From Arachidicoccus sp. BS20 (GTDB taxonomy: Bacteria > Bacteroidota > Bacteroidia > Chitinophagales > Chitinophagaceae): 64,000 nucleotides of DNA. Positions 1 through 8,329 of this stretch are shown piece after piece. Each line of letters begins with the position of its first letter. Within the stretch, counting starts at the first letter, position 1. The translations under genes and the position numbers were made by a program. Location of the stretch: the NCBI RefSeq assembly GCF_001659705.1, contig NZ_CP015971.1:2731029-2795028 (forward strand), in the 5' to 3' direction. The notes under the pieces are model-generated. The model was not told the origin of the DNA. It did no database searches and saw only the letters and a list, made by a program, of their open reading frames with translations.

Positions 1-2432
1 CGAAACCGCAAGTGGTAATGAGGGTCTTTGTATCGAATGAAAAATGCTTTTTTTATAATATTCATTTTCAATAATGAAGTAATTGTCGGCTTCACTACTT
101 CGTTTAGAATTGAATCAGATACAAAAGCGCCACAATATATTTTGTAATAAATCCATTCACTGCCGGGAGCGAAAGTTTTTGTTATGTTATTTTCAGATTT
201 TAAATATGGAACGAACGATGATATTGGTTTAATTTCTTTTTTTGATACAGGCAGTATAAATTGGCTCACGTTGTGCAAGTTGTTTGCATTTGATTCATGA
301 TGCAGCCATTCAACCAGTTTAACCGGAGAACGTTTTTTAATTTTCTCCAAAAGGATTTCAATATAACTGTCGTTTTGGGTATCAATGAATAATTCATTGT
401 CTGCTTCGGTCATACATATAAGTTGTGGAACGTTCCATGCTCTGAAAAAATTTTTAAGCGCTAAAGACGGATTGTTACTTGATGTTATTATTTCAATATC
501 TCGAGGTTGTATATACCATGTAGCTCTGTGCAGGATTATATTTTTATAACTAATGCGTGGAAGAAACCGTTTCTTGTTTACTATTGTTCCCCAATTTATA
601 CCAAGACCGGTTCTGCCTTGGTGTTGTAATGCTGCTAAGAATTTGTACACAGGAATTATGCTTTTTGAATAATTGTGTGCATTGTTCAGTCGGGGAACTA
701 TCCGCTTATTAAGTCTGGCTGAACGAAGTATTATTTCATCCTGAATTACAGATACATGTATATCATCCAGACGAATTGTTTGCTCATTGTTGGACGACGA
801 AGATAGTATGGGAATTTCATAATCATATAACTTTACTCTTCTGGCAACATTGCCTGTTCGTCCTTCCGGTGTGTGGGCTATTTCTGCAAACAAGGTGTTC
901 TTTTGACTGTTTATCTCGTCTTCGGCAAGCAGTTTAGAGAAACTATTAAATTCATCATTCATATAAGCGAATCTGCCAAGCAGACTGTTGGCATTAGCTC
1001 CGCCAATATTTTGTATATAAATATTTCCCGATGGTAATTTCGTACCGGTTATAGAAATCTGGTTAGGCAATTCTTTTATTTTATCCTCAAGGCTGTCAAG
1101 GTTATACTCTTCCAGGCAGATGCCGTGCTGCATTTCGTGCGGAGTTATTGTTTCGAGGATATCTTCCAGCCATAATTGCGCTTTATCTAAGGAAATTACA
1201 GCTTCACTTTTTGAAGGCACATTTATATTTCCCAATACAGAATTATATACCGTATCGCCAATGCTTTCCCGGGGTAAAAATCCGATTCCGGATTCCGGGT
1301 CTAACACTTCGAGCAACGGAATTTCAGCGCAATCATATTTTTCCCGGAAAATTTTTTTGAAGAGATTAAGTGTTGTTTCATGAGAAGTAATTGTAGCTGA
1401 CAGCTTGCTCATCATACTTACTGCATTTTCAATATTATTTATTTCACTTGTTGATAAAGTAATGTCTGCTGATGTTGGATTAAGTAAGTCCACATGAAAT
1501 AAATGTTCAGGTACATCCTTTATTCCATGTTCTTGAATTATTTTTTTTAGGTGTTCAATTTCTTGGTATGGAACTTCTCCTAATGGAGCTGAATTTAGCT
1601 TTGTAATGACTTGTTCAATATGAGAAAATAATGTCGCGTATTTTTTTATATTCGGAATATTCTCCTTCTTTTGAATTTCTCTTAAAATAGTTTTGAATCT
1701 GTCAAGTTCGTTTTTCCCGGTCGGGTTGATGCTTAATTCACTGATAAAAAACTGATTAACAATTAAAGTTTTCATAAAGCCGCCAATTTCTTCTTCCGTA
1801 TATTGCTTGTACAACAGATTTTTGATGTCGGCGAATGAAATGGTTTTTGTTTTACCAAGCAAGATGATTTTTTCCAAAATAGCAGTAGCTTCTATTGAAC
1901 TTATTTGATAATTGTATTGTCCGTTTTCTATAATAGTTTCTATGAAACGATACTGTTCCCGGATGTTATATAAAGTTTCATTGATTTTATATCGCAAATG
2001 CTGCCATATTTTTTCATCCGATTCTATTAGATTTTTTATGAGATGAAGCAAAGCCATATCGATTCTGGCTATCCGCATTGCGCTTTTTTCATTGCATGGC
2101 AATTTTGAAAAGGTGTTATGAATATCACACCCGGCGAATGTGCCGTAAGGAGTGCATCGGGTGGAAGCTCTTATCACATACTTTTTTAAAGTTGTCATAA
2201 GCTTGGTATTTTTGATTGGATTGCTACTCTCGTTTTTATAATTCAGCACTTGTTGGTATAATTGGGGAGAGCTCCAATATATACTTTCAACGAAAAGCCC
2301 ATTACTTACGAGCGACACCACCACTTCTTCGAGTTTTTTCGTTTGATTTTCTTCTGAAAATAGGATTGAATATGGAAATGCCGGGCTTCTGGTAATTACT
2401 TTTTCGTAAAAGTTGAATAGTTTTTCTTTCAT
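1..2432 (-). CDS. Lanthipeptide (class I) dehydratase, LanB-type, 3' end outside window
   Basis: Read on the minus strand from ATG at 2432, the frame stays open to base 1, about 810 codons, so the C-terminus lies beyond the left edge. The N-terminus (MKEKLFNFYEKVITRSPAFP) and the stretch RASTRCTPYGTFAGC near residues 100-115 match the lantibiotic dehydratase N-terminal domain, which glutamylates Ser/Thr of a precursor peptide using Glu-tRNA. Near the edge, SEWIYYKIYCG and FFIRYKDPHYHLRF match the start of the SpaB-type elimination domain (thiopeptide-type bacteriocin biosynthesis domain), so this is a fused full-length enzyme, normally about 1,000 residues. Cyclase, transporter and precursor genes should lie to the left; no precursor-like gene is visible in the 300 bases upstream. 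Family call is strong; the product is unknown. Confidence 0.85.
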   Translation of the reverse strand, partial: MKEKLFNFYEKVITRSPAFPYSILFSEENQTKKLEEVVVSLVSNGLFVESIYWSSPQLYQQVLNYKNESSNPIKNTKLMTTLKKYVIRASTRCTPYGTFAGCDIHNTFSKLPCNEKSAMRIARIDMALLHLIKNLIESDEKIWQHLRYKINETLYNIREQYRFIETIIENGQYNYQISSIEATAILEKIILLGKTKTISFADIKNLLYKQYTEEEIGGFMKTLIVNQFFISELSINPTGKNELDRFKTILREIQKKENIPNIKKYATLFSHIEQVITKLNSAPLGEVPYQEIEHLKKIIQEHGIKDVPEHLFHVDLLNPTSADITLSTSEINNIENAVSMMSKLSATITSHETTLNLFKKIFREKYDCAEIPLLEVLDPESGIGFLPRESIGDTVYNSVLGNINVPSKSEAVISLDKAQLWLEDILETITPHEMQHGICLEEYNLDSLEDKIKELPNQISITGTKLPSGNIYIQNIGGANANSLLGRFAYMNDEFNSFSKLLAEDEINSQKNTLFAEIAHTPEGRTGNVARRVKLYDYEIPILSSSSNNEQTIRLDDIHVSVIQDEIILRSARLNKRIVPRLNNAHNYSKSIIPVYKFLAALQHQGRTGLGINWGTIVNKKRFLPRISYKNIILHRATWYIQPRDIEIITSSNNPSLALKNFFRAWNVPQLICMTEADNELFIDTQNDSYIEILLEKIKKRSPVKLVEWLHHESNANNLHNVSQFILPVSKKEIKPISSFVPYLKSENNITKTFAPGSEWIYYKIYCGAFVSDSILNEVVKPTITSLLKMNIIKKAFFIRYKDPHYHLRF

Positions 2433-2750
2433 TTTTATCTTGTTATTTGATTATGCTTGTTTAAAAAAATTATTATGTTTCAAATAATGCAAAAGGGAAA
2501 GTTATAGCAAAATTTTGTATGGAGAAGTAACAAGCCGGTTGTATTGTAACATCTAATAATGCTTGCATTCGCGGCTTGTTTTCAGAGCATTCAAGTTGCC
2601 GGAATCAAAGTTGAGGTACAAGTTTTCCTGATAAAAATTTTTTCGATGAAATTGCTAAAGCTTTCGATGAAATTCGAGATTGAGTCGATATAGTAAAAAC
2701 GTTGATTTGTGGCAACAGCATTCGAGTTGTATCCAATTATGTATCAAATG
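2433..2750. other. Intergenic region upstream of the lanthipeptide dehydratase
   Basis: No gene recognised on either strand. In particular there is no short ORF resembling a lanthipeptide precursor on the minus strand. A 13-base direct repeat, TTTCGATGAAATT, occurs at 2641-2653 and 2662-2674. The promoter of the dehydratase should lie here, but no convincing TAnnTTTG box was found. Confidence 0.5.
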
Positions 2751-2785
2751 AAAAAAGCAGCTATGAATTTACTTCATAACTGCTT
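2751..2785 (-). terminator. Rho-independent terminator after the CAT-anticodon tRNA
   Basis: On the minus strand, arms at 2773-2784 and 2756-2767 form a 12-bp stem (one G-T wobble) around a 5-base loop, followed by a run of six T. It lies directly downstream of the tRNA and so fits as its terminator. Confidence 0.8.
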
Positions 2786-2794
2786 GATTTTCAG

Positions 2795-2868
2795 TGGTCC
2801 CAGATGGGCTTGAACCAACGACCCCCTGATTATGAGTCAGGTGCTCTAACCAACTGAGCTATAGGACC
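2795..2868 (-). tRNA. tRNA with anticodon CAT (Met, or Ile2 after lysidine modification)
   Basis: A 74-base cloverleaf on the minus strand. The acceptor arm GGTCCTA pairs with TGGGACC, with discriminator A. The D-arm contains AGCTCAGTTGGTTAGAGC, the anticodon arm CTGAC-TCATAAT-CAG carries CAT, and the T-arm contains GGTTCAAGC. It has a 5-bp anticodon stem and no initiator-type run of three G-C pairs, so it is not obviously the initiator. CAT can also be a tRNA-Ile2 read after lysidine modification; elongator Met is the default call. Confidence 0.9.
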
Positions 2869-2992
2869 GGGAATTTTTGAGCAATGCTTAAAAATTCGAG
2901 GCTGCGAAGATAAAGATTTATTTGAAAAACACAACGTTTCGTATTGCACGAAAAAATTCGAGCATAATTGAAACTACGCTTATTTTTGCGAT

Positions 2993-4120
2993 ATGAAGAT
3001 ACCGCCGTTTTCTTTAGGATTCATTTTTTTTGCAGCATTCTGTTTGGTTATTTTTATCCAACTGTGCTATTATCTCTTCGTCTTTGGAAAACTGGCTTTT
3101 TATAAACCGAAACAAAAATCATCTTCACAGGAATATCCCGTTTCCGTAATTGTTTGCGGTAAAGATGAAGCTGAAAACATCGCTACACATTTGCCTGCGG
3201 CGCTGGTACAAAATTATACCACTACGCACGAAATAGTCTTTGTGGATGATAACTCTACTGACGAAACAAAATATTTATTGGAAGGATTGGGCAGGCAATT
3301 CAAAGGCTTACGCACATTGCTCTTGACACAGGATGCAATGGGCATTCCGGGTAAAAAATTTCCTTTGTCGATGGGCATAAGGGCTGCCAAATACGAAACG
3401 CTTTTATTGACGGATGCAGACTGTTTTCCTGCTTCGGAAAACTGGATAAAACTGATGCAGGACGGTTATGACGAAGGCATCAGCATTGTTCTTGGTTATG
3501 GCGCTTATGCAAAGAAAAAAGGTGTGTTGAACAAACTGATTCGCTTTGAAACTTTTCATACGGCGCTTCAATATCTGAGCTTTGCGTTGGTAAAAATGCC
3601 GTACATGGGCGTAGGAAGAAATCTTTCTTACAAAAGAGAAATGTTTTTAAAAAACAAAGGATTTGCCTCTATCAATCATATTCCGGGCGGCGACGATGAT
3701 TTGTTCATTATCAAAATTGCGAACGAAACAAACACGGCAATTGTGATTGATAAAGACGCGCACACCATCAGCGAGCCGAAAGCAACATGGCGCGAATGGC
3801 AGAAGCAAAAACGCCGTCATTACAGCACGTCAAAATATTATCCCGCGAAGTTCAAATGGTGGCTGGGCTTGTATTCTTTCTCACATTTTCTGGTGTATCC
3901 GTTACTTGCGGTTTCGATTATTTTCTTCAATTGGTGGCTGCCTTTGTCGGTTTATTTTTTAAGACTGATTGTACTTGCTGTTATTTGGAAAAAGACGATG
4001 AATAAATTGAATGAAAGTGATTTGTGGTCAAGATTTTTGCTGTTCGATATTTGGATGTTTTTATATTATTTTATTATGTCGCCAAATATTTTTCGCCGGG
4101 CGGAAAGAAAGTGGAAATGA
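2993..4120 (+). CDS. Membrane-anchored family 2 glycosyltransferase
   Basis: 375 residues. An N-terminal TM helix (about residues 8-30) leads to a cytosolic GT-A fold: VSVIVCGKDEAENI begins the nucleotide-binding strand, VFVDDNSTDET follows, and LLTDADCFP is the DxD-type metal/sugar-nucleotide site near residue 140. GGDDDLF and the basic QKQKRRHYS segment correspond to the catalytic aspartate and the QxxRW-like region of processive-type GT2 enzymes. Two or three C-terminal hydrophobic segments (about residues 290-365) anchor it in the inner membrane. This layout is typical of Bacteroidetes GT2 enzymes of cell-envelope or exopolysaccharide synthesis; donor and acceptor are unknown. It stands alone, so the pathway cannot be inferred. 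Confidence 0.85.
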   Translation: MKIPPFSLGFIFFAAFCLVIFIQLCYYLFVFGKLAFYKPKQKSSSQEYPVSVIVCGKDEAENIATHLPAALVQNYTTTHEIVFVDDNSTDETKYLLEGLGRQFKGLRTLLLTQDAMGIPGKKFPLSMGIRAAKYETLLLTDADCFPASENWIKLMQDGYDEGISIVLGYGAYAKKKGVLNKLIRFETFHTALQYLSFALVKMPYMGVGRNLSYKREMFLKNKGFASINHIPGGDDDLFIIKIANETNTAIVIDKDAHTISEPKATWREWQKQKRRHYSTSKYYPAKFKWWLGLYSFSHFLVYPLLAVSIIFFNWWLPLSVYFLRLIVLAVIWKKTMNKLNESDLWSRFLLFDIWMFLYYFIMSPNIFRRAERKWK

Positions 4121-4209
4121 CATTTCTTAGAGAATACACAAAGGAATTGAATTATTAAGATTTACTTCTTTACAATAAGAGCTTTAGTTTGGCTTAATGA
4201 TTTTATATC

Positions 4210-4785
4210 ATGCAATCGCAATTAATTTCAGTAATAAAAAATATTATCCGTTTAAGTGAAAATGATGAGGAAATTATTCTGAAACTCTTTGTACCAAAGG
4301 ATTTTCGCAAAGGGGAATATTTTTTAAAAGAAGGACAAGTAAGCAGAGAAATTGGTTTTATCGAAAAAGGATTGGTGCGGTATTACATTAATAAAGAAGG
4401 CGAAGATTTGATTTATTCTTTCGGAAAAGAAAACGAATTTGTGGGCAACTATGAAAGCTTTTTAGACCATTCTTTATCAAACAAAAATATCCAATGTATT
4501 GAAGATACTACGATGTTGGTTGTGTCTTACAATAATTTGCAAGTGCTGTATGATGAAATTGCGGAAGGACAAAAATTAGGACGGCTCGTTTGCGAAAATC
4601 TTTTTGTAGAAGCTATTAGGCAGATTACCTCGTTATACACCGATGCGCCGGAACAACGCTACAAGAAATTTTTAGACTTATATCTTGATTTACAACAACG
4701 CATTCCACAATATTATATTTCCTCTTTCGTTGGCGTAAAACCACAATCATTAAGCCGAATCAGGAAAAGATTATCCGAAAATTGA
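4210..4785 (+). CDS. Crp/Fnr family transcriptional regulator
   Basis: 191 residues, the usual length for Bacteroidetes Crp/Fnr proteins. An N-terminal cyclic-nucleotide-binding-like beta barrel (about residues 25-115) contains FRKGEYFLKEGQVSREIGFIEKGLVRYY, here cited only as its characteristic KGE...EGQ...KGLVRYY pattern. The C-terminal HTH ends with FVGVKPQSLSRIRKRL, the recognition helix. No cysteines suggest an Fe-S cluster, so it is not a classical Fnr. It is the first gene of a small plus-strand cluster with the cupin (71 bases downstream) and the DUF4267 protein, which it may control; target and effector are not visible. Confidence 0.88.
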   Translation: MQSQLISVIKNIIRLSENDEEIILKLFVPKDFRKGEYFLKEGQVSREIGFIEKGLVRYYINKEGEDLIYSFGKENEFVGNYESFLDHSLSNKNIQCIEDTTMLVVSYNNLQVLYDEIAEGQKLGRLVCENLFVEAIRQITSLYTDAPEQRYKKFLDLYLDLQQRIPQYYISSFVGVKPQSLSRIRKRLSEN

Positions 4786-4856
4786 TTTATTAACTCAGGT
4801 GCATGAAATCCGGTTTTTGAATAATGAATTTTGCTTTGTAAACAAAATGAAGCAAG

Positions 4857-5357
4857 ATGAAAATTATTCAATCGGCAGGTAATACGGCGCAGAGCATTAT
4901 TGAGTTTGACATTCTTCCCGGCGAAAAAACGCCTTGGCATTATCATACACTTTTTTCCGAAACTTTTCAGATTATAGAAGGTTCATTGCAGGTTGGAAAG
5001 AACGATAAAATTATGGTTCTTCAGGAAAATGAATCAATAACCATTCATCCAAAAGAAAAACATTTCTTTCACAACATTTCTTCAAATCCTTGCCACATCA
5101 TCGTTACGGTAAATCCTGGCAGCATAAATTTTGAAATGGCATTGTTCATTTCAAAAGGATTATACAAAGACGGACTGGCTTCAGCAAGCGGAACGCCGAA
5201 GCGCTTGAAAGACCTTGCATTGTTCGTTTTTTTAAACAATTCCCAAATGGTCGGCTCTCAAAAAATGGCCATTCCGTTATTCAATTATCTGGTAAAGAAA
5301 AATATTCGTAATGGTTATCTCGATGAATTAAAACATCGATATGTGAATAATCTTTAA
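4857..5357 (+). CDS. Cupin-domain protein
   Basis: 166 residues, no signal peptide, hence cytoplasmic. The conserved cupin motif 1 is GEKTPWHYHTLFSETFQII (two His and a Glu that can bind metal) and motif 2 is HPKEKHFFHNIS. The last 60 residues are helical and extend beyond a minimal cupin_2 domain. The ligand or reaction cannot be told from sequence; such proteins often bind small molecules or act as simple oxygenases or isomerases. It sits between the Crp/Fnr regulator and the DUF4267 gene (20 bases downstream), suggesting one transcription unit. Confidence 0.8.
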   Translation: MKIIQSAGNTAQSIIEFDILPGEKTPWHYHTLFSETFQIIEGSLQVGKNDKIMVLQENESITIHPKEKHFFHNISSNPCHIIVTVNPGSINFEMALFISKGLYKDGLASASGTPKRLKDLALFVFLNNSQMVGSQKMAIPLFNYLVKKNIRNGYLDELKHRYVNNL

Positions 5358-5377
5358 TCAGTTTTAAAAATATAATT

Positions 5378-5770
5378 ATGAAGAAAATCAATTTTTGGCT
5401 TTGCCTTTTATCGGGCTTAATGCTCATGTTTATCGGGTTAAATTTTATTTTCAATCCGCTTGGAGCCGAAGCAGGATACGGCATTCATACAAATACCAAC
5501 GGCGATTTTTCGTTTCAATATATCAAAGGTATCCGCGATTTTTTCAGCGGATTAATTATTGTTGTATTGATTTTTACAAAAGAATATAAAGCGCTTGGTT
5601 ATGTTTTGTTGCTCGGAGCAATTATTCCTGCGGCAGATTTTTGCATTGTGATTTCGCATCCCGATTTTACCGCAGCACATTTGTATGCGCACACAATTGC
5701 GGTAATGATTTGCGTTGTATGTGGCATTTATTATTTGAAAAATCCGGCTAATAAAAAACAGCCGGATTAA
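5378..5770 (+). CDS. DUF4267-type small integral membrane protein
   Basis: 130 residues with four hydrophobic segments (about residues 5-27, 50-68, 72-92, 100-120). The N-terminal half with NPLGAEAGYGI and YIKGIRDFFSGLI matches the DUF4267 family of small membrane proteins, for which no biochemical role is established. It follows the cupin gene by 20 bases and converges on the dehydrogenase gene, its stop codon overlapping that gene's end by four bases. The function is unknown. Confidence 0.72.
   Translation: MKKINFWLCLLSGLMLMFIGLNFIFNPLGAEAGYGIHTNTNGDFSFQYIKGIRDFFSGLIIVVLIFTKEYKALGYVLLLGAIIPAADFCIVISHPDFTAAHLYAHTIAVMICVVCGIYYLKNPANKKQPD
5741..5768. terminator. Bidirectional hairpin at the convergent gene ends
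   Basis: A perfect 9-bp stem (AATCCGGCT with AGCCGGATT) and a 10-base loop sit exactly over the last codons of both convergent genes. On the minus strand the stem is followed by TTTTTC, so it can terminate the dehydrogenase transcript; on the plus strand the T-run is lacking. Confidence 0.6.
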
Positions 5771-6624
5771 TGACCCTTCAAATATTTATACACTGCAATC
5801 ATGTCTTCTTCGGCATAATCATTTTTTGCTTTTTGATAGGTTTCAAAAGAAGCATTGCCAAGCGGAAAGTCAAGCCCGATGCCTTTTGCGAGTGACAAAT
5901 CTTTTACGATATTTTTCAGTGAAAACGCAGGTTTGTAATCGTTGTTCAAAATAATATCGCCTTTCAGTTTCATAAAAATATTTGCCATAGCGCCGTTGTT
6001 TAAAACGGTCAGTAAATTTTGAACGTCAATATTATTTTTTTCTGCAAAAGCAACAGCTTCCGCCAAGCCCTGCGCATGAATCGCAAGCAATGTATTCACA
6101 ACCAGTTTCAACGCATTAGCGCTGCCTGTTTCGCCGATGTATAAAATTAATTTTCCTAATTTTTCAAACAACGGTTTTGTTTGTTGGAAAATATTTTCAT
6201 CGCCGCCAACCATGATAACGAGCGATGCTTCCGTTGCCTGCTTCACGCTTCCCGATACCGGTGCATCAAGATAATGCGCATTTTTCTGCAAACATTTTTC
6301 CGCCATTTCTTTGCTGATATTCGGCGAAACGGAACTCATGTTGATAAAGATTTTCCCTTCAACATTTGTAGAAAAAATTCCGTTTCCGCTTTCAAATATT
6401 TGGCGTGTGGCATTATCGTCCGTAACCATTAGAAAGATAATATCGCTTTGCTCAACAAGCGCTTCCGGCGTGTCCGAAACCGATGCGCCCGCTTCTTTTG
6501 CGATAGCATCTTTCGCCTTGTTATGATTAAACACCGAAACGCTGAAACCCGCGTCAATCAAGTGTTTTGCCATTGGATTGCCCATTGTGCCAAAACCAAT
6601 CCAACCGATTTTTGTCTTGTTCAT
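5767..6624 (-). CDS. NAD(P)-dependent beta-hydroxyacid dehydrogenase (3-hydroxyisobutyrate dehydrogenase-like)
   Basis: 285 residues from ATG at 6624; an in-frame ATG at 6657 would overlap purD and adds 11 residues that do not look like the family, so 6624 is preferred. The N-terminal Rossmann fold has IGWIGFGTMGNPMAKHL, the GxGxMG nucleotide-binding signature. The family signature DAPVSGSVKQA is near residue 120, and the catalytic Lys lies in GSANALKLVVN near residue 170, followed by the all-helical C-terminal domain. Known members oxidise 3-hydroxyisobutyrate or reduce tartronate/succinic semialdehyde; the substrate here is not determined. It is co-directional with purD, 13 bases downstream of its stop. 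Confidence 0.88.
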   Translation of the reverse strand: MNKTKIGWIGFGTMGNPMAKHLIDAGFSVSVFNHNKAKDAIAKEAGASVSDTPEALVEQSDIIFLMVTDDNATRQIFESGNGIFSTNVEGKIFINMSSVSPNISKEMAEKCLQKNAHYLDAPVSGSVKQATEASLVIMVGGDENIFQQTKPLFEKLGKLILYIGETGSANALKLVVNTLLAIHAQGLAEAVAFAEKNNIDVQNLLTVLNNGAMANIFMKLKGDIILNNDYKPAFSLKNIVKDLSLAKGIGLDFPLGNASFETYQKAKNDYAEEDMIAVYKYLKGH

Positions 6625-6637
6625 TTTAAAAATTTTT

Positions 6638-7912
6638 TTATTCAAATTCGTAACCAATATCTTTTCTGTAATTCATTCCCTCAAAAGAAATTCCTTTTAA
6701 AATATTCTTCGATTGCTGTACGGCTTCGCCAATGTTTTTCCCGTAAGAAGTAACGGCTAAAACACGCCCGCCGTTGGTAACAATATCATTGCCTATAACT
6801 TTAGTTCCCGCATGAAAAATAATAGATTCGCCCGGAATATCTTCAGGAAAAGAAATCACTTTTCCTTTCTCATAATCGCCGGGATAGCCGCCGCTTACGG
6901 CAACAACCGTTGCGCAAGCGCGTTCGTCAAATTCAATAGTTGTTTCACTTAGTTTACCATCGTGCAACGAAATAAATAATTCAACCAAATCATTTTTTAG
7001 TCGTGGCAACACAACTTCCGTTTCCGGGTCGCCCATGCGGCAGTTGTATTCAATCACGAAAGGTTCGCCGTTTACATTAATTAATCCGAAGAAAATAAAT
7101 CCTTTGTATCCAATATCTTCTTTAGACAAGCCATCAACGGTCGGGCGAATAATTTTGCTTTCTATTTTTTGCATAAAAATTTTGTCCACAAAAGGAACGG
7201 GTGTTACACAACCCATGCCGCCTGTGTTTAAGCCGGTGTCGCCTTCGCCGATTCGCTTGTAATCTTTTGCATGACCGATTATTTTATAATCTTTTCCGTC
7301 CGTCAAAACGAAAATGCTCACTTCGATGCCGCTCAAAAATTCTTCAATCACCACTTTAGATGAAGCCTCGCCGAATTGTTTGTTGATAATCATTTCTTCA
7401 AACACATTCAACGCTTCATCATGTGAAGTCGCAATCACAACGCCTTTGCCGGCAGCCAATCCGTCGGCTTTTAATACGATTGGCAAACTGTGCTGTTGAA
7501 TATATTTCTTTCCTTCTTCAAAATTAGTTGCATCAAACTCTGCATAATCCGCAGTTGGAATGTTGTGCCGCTGCATGAACTTTTTGGAAAATGCTTTGCT
7601 GCCTTCGAGTTGTGCGCCATATTTTGAAGGACCAATCACAAAACCTTTCCAATCGATTTGATTTTTGAAAAAATCATACACGCCGTTTACCAAAGGGTCT
7701 TCGGGTCCAACGACAAGGAGTTCAATATTATTTTCGATACAGAAAGATTTTTGTTGTTCAAAATCATTGACGTTGATATTTACGTTCTTTCCAAGCCTTG
7801 CTGTGCCTGCGTTTCCGGGCGCGATAAATAACTTGTCGCATAATTTACTTTGTTTCATTTTCCATGCAAGCGCATGTTCCCTTCCGCCGGAACCGAGTAA
7901 TAATATGTTCAT
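6638..7912 (-). CDS. purD: Phosphoribosylamine-glycine ligase
   Basis: 424 residues from ATG at 7912. The start is fixed by the universal N-terminus MNILLLGSGGREHALAWKM; an upstream in-frame start would run into the tRNA-Leu gene on the other strand. It catalyses ATP-dependent ligation of glycine to phosphoribosylamine, the second step of de novo purine synthesis, in the cytoplasm. Visible hallmarks are VVGPEDPLVNGVYD in the N domain, the ATP-grasp part with VLKADGLAAGKGVV and GMGCVTPVPF, and the C-terminal IEYNCRMGDPETEVVLPRL metal/ATP site. The length is standard. No other pur gene is adjacent. Confidence 0.97.
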   Translation of the reverse strand: MNILLLGSGGREHALAWKMKQSKLCDKLFIAPGNAGTARLGKNVNINVNDFEQQKSFCIENNIELLVVGPEDPLVNGVYDFFKNQIDWKGFVIGPSKYGAQLEGSKAFSKKFMQRHNIPTADYAEFDATNFEEGKKYIQQHSLPIVLKADGLAAGKGVVIATSHDEALNVFEEMIINKQFGEASSKVVIEEFLSGIEVSIFVLTDGKDYKIIGHAKDYKRIGEGDTGLNTGGMGCVTPVPFVDKIFMQKIESKIIRPTVDGLSKEDIGYKGFIFFGLINVNGEPFVIEYNCRMGDPETEVVLPRLKNDLVELFISLHDGKLSETTIEFDERACATVVAVSGGYPGDYEKGKVISFPEDIPGESIIFHAGTKVIGNDIVTNGGRVLAVTSYGKNIGEAVQQSKNILKGISFEGMNYRKDIGYEFE

Positions 7913-7980
7913 AAGATTCAATAAAAATTTTATGGAGCGAAAATAAAACAATCGGTCGAGTGGAAATCTAAAAAAGAATT

Positions 7981-7988
7981 TATATTTG
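7981..7988 (+). promoter_or_regulatory. -7 box of the tRNA-Leu promoter
   Basis: TATATTTG matches the Bacteroidetes -7 consensus TAnnTTTG and lies 12 bases before the first base of the tRNA. A -33 TTG element is not clear. Confidence 0.6.
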
Positions 7989-7999
7989 CAGCCCTGAAT

Positions 8000-8083
8000 G
8001 CCCAAGTGGCGAAATTGGTAGACGCACTGTGTTCAGGTCGCAGCGTCCGCAAGGATGTGCTGGTTCGAATCCAGTCTTGGGCA
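8000..8083 (+). tRNA. tRNA-Leu (anticodon CAG)
   Basis: An 84-base class II tRNA with a long variable arm. Acceptor GCCCAAG pairs with CTTGGGC, discriminator A. The D-arm contains GGCGAAATTGGTAGACGC, the anticodon loop is TTCAGGT (CAG), the variable arm is GCGTCCGCAAGGATGTGC, and the T-arm contains GGTTCGAATCC. The long variable arm plus the CAG anticodon identify Leu. Confidence 0.96.
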
Positions 8084-8275
8084 CAAAGGTGAATTAAATG
8101 TTAAATACATTGGTTCACTTTTTTATTTATCTGCTAGATGTATTCTCGATTTCCTCGCTCAACACAACAGATACAAAAGATTACGACAGTAACATGTTTG
8201 ATAGAAAAGAGGGTGATTTGAAAAAAATGAGATTACAAAATTTCTTAGAAGAGGATTTGAAATGTAAATTTATAT

Positions 8276-8313
8276 TTGTCCATAACTTCCTTTAAATATA
8301 TATTTGTGGACAA
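8276..8313. promoter_or_regulatory. Inverted repeat TTGTCCA...TGGACAA upstream of the ATPase gene
   Basis: Seven-base arms at 8276-8282 and 8307-8313 are separated by 24 bases, and a further TGTCCATAA occurs at 8331-8339 over the likely start codon. The second arm directly follows a TATATTTG box, so a protein bound here could control the ATPase promoter. The interpretation is inference. Confidence 0.35.
8299..8306 (+). promoter_or_regulatory. Candidate -7 box of the ATPase gene
   Basis: TATATTTG fits TAnnTTTG and lies 24 bases before the ATG at 8330, a spacing that gives a short 5' leader. A second identical box at 8271-8278 lies inside the repeated TATATTTGT context. Confidence 0.45.
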
Positions 8314-8329
8314 TTATAAAACATTAAAC

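Noticed and set aside
1120-1383. Plus-strand ORFs inside the dehydratase gene
   Set aside because: Antisense shadows of the long minus-strand coding frame.
6624-6657. Start of the dehydrogenase at 6657
   Set aside because: Would overlap the purD end and add residues before the Rossmann start; 6624 fits the family.
7913-8005. Longer purD start at 8005
   Set aside because: Adds 31 residues with no homology and runs over the tRNA-Leu gene; 7912 begins the conserved MNILLLGSGG.
8098-8295. 65-codon plus-strand ORF right after tRNA-Leu
   Set aside because: No family resemblance, overlaps the ATPase promoter region and starts only 15 bases after the tRNA; most likely chance.
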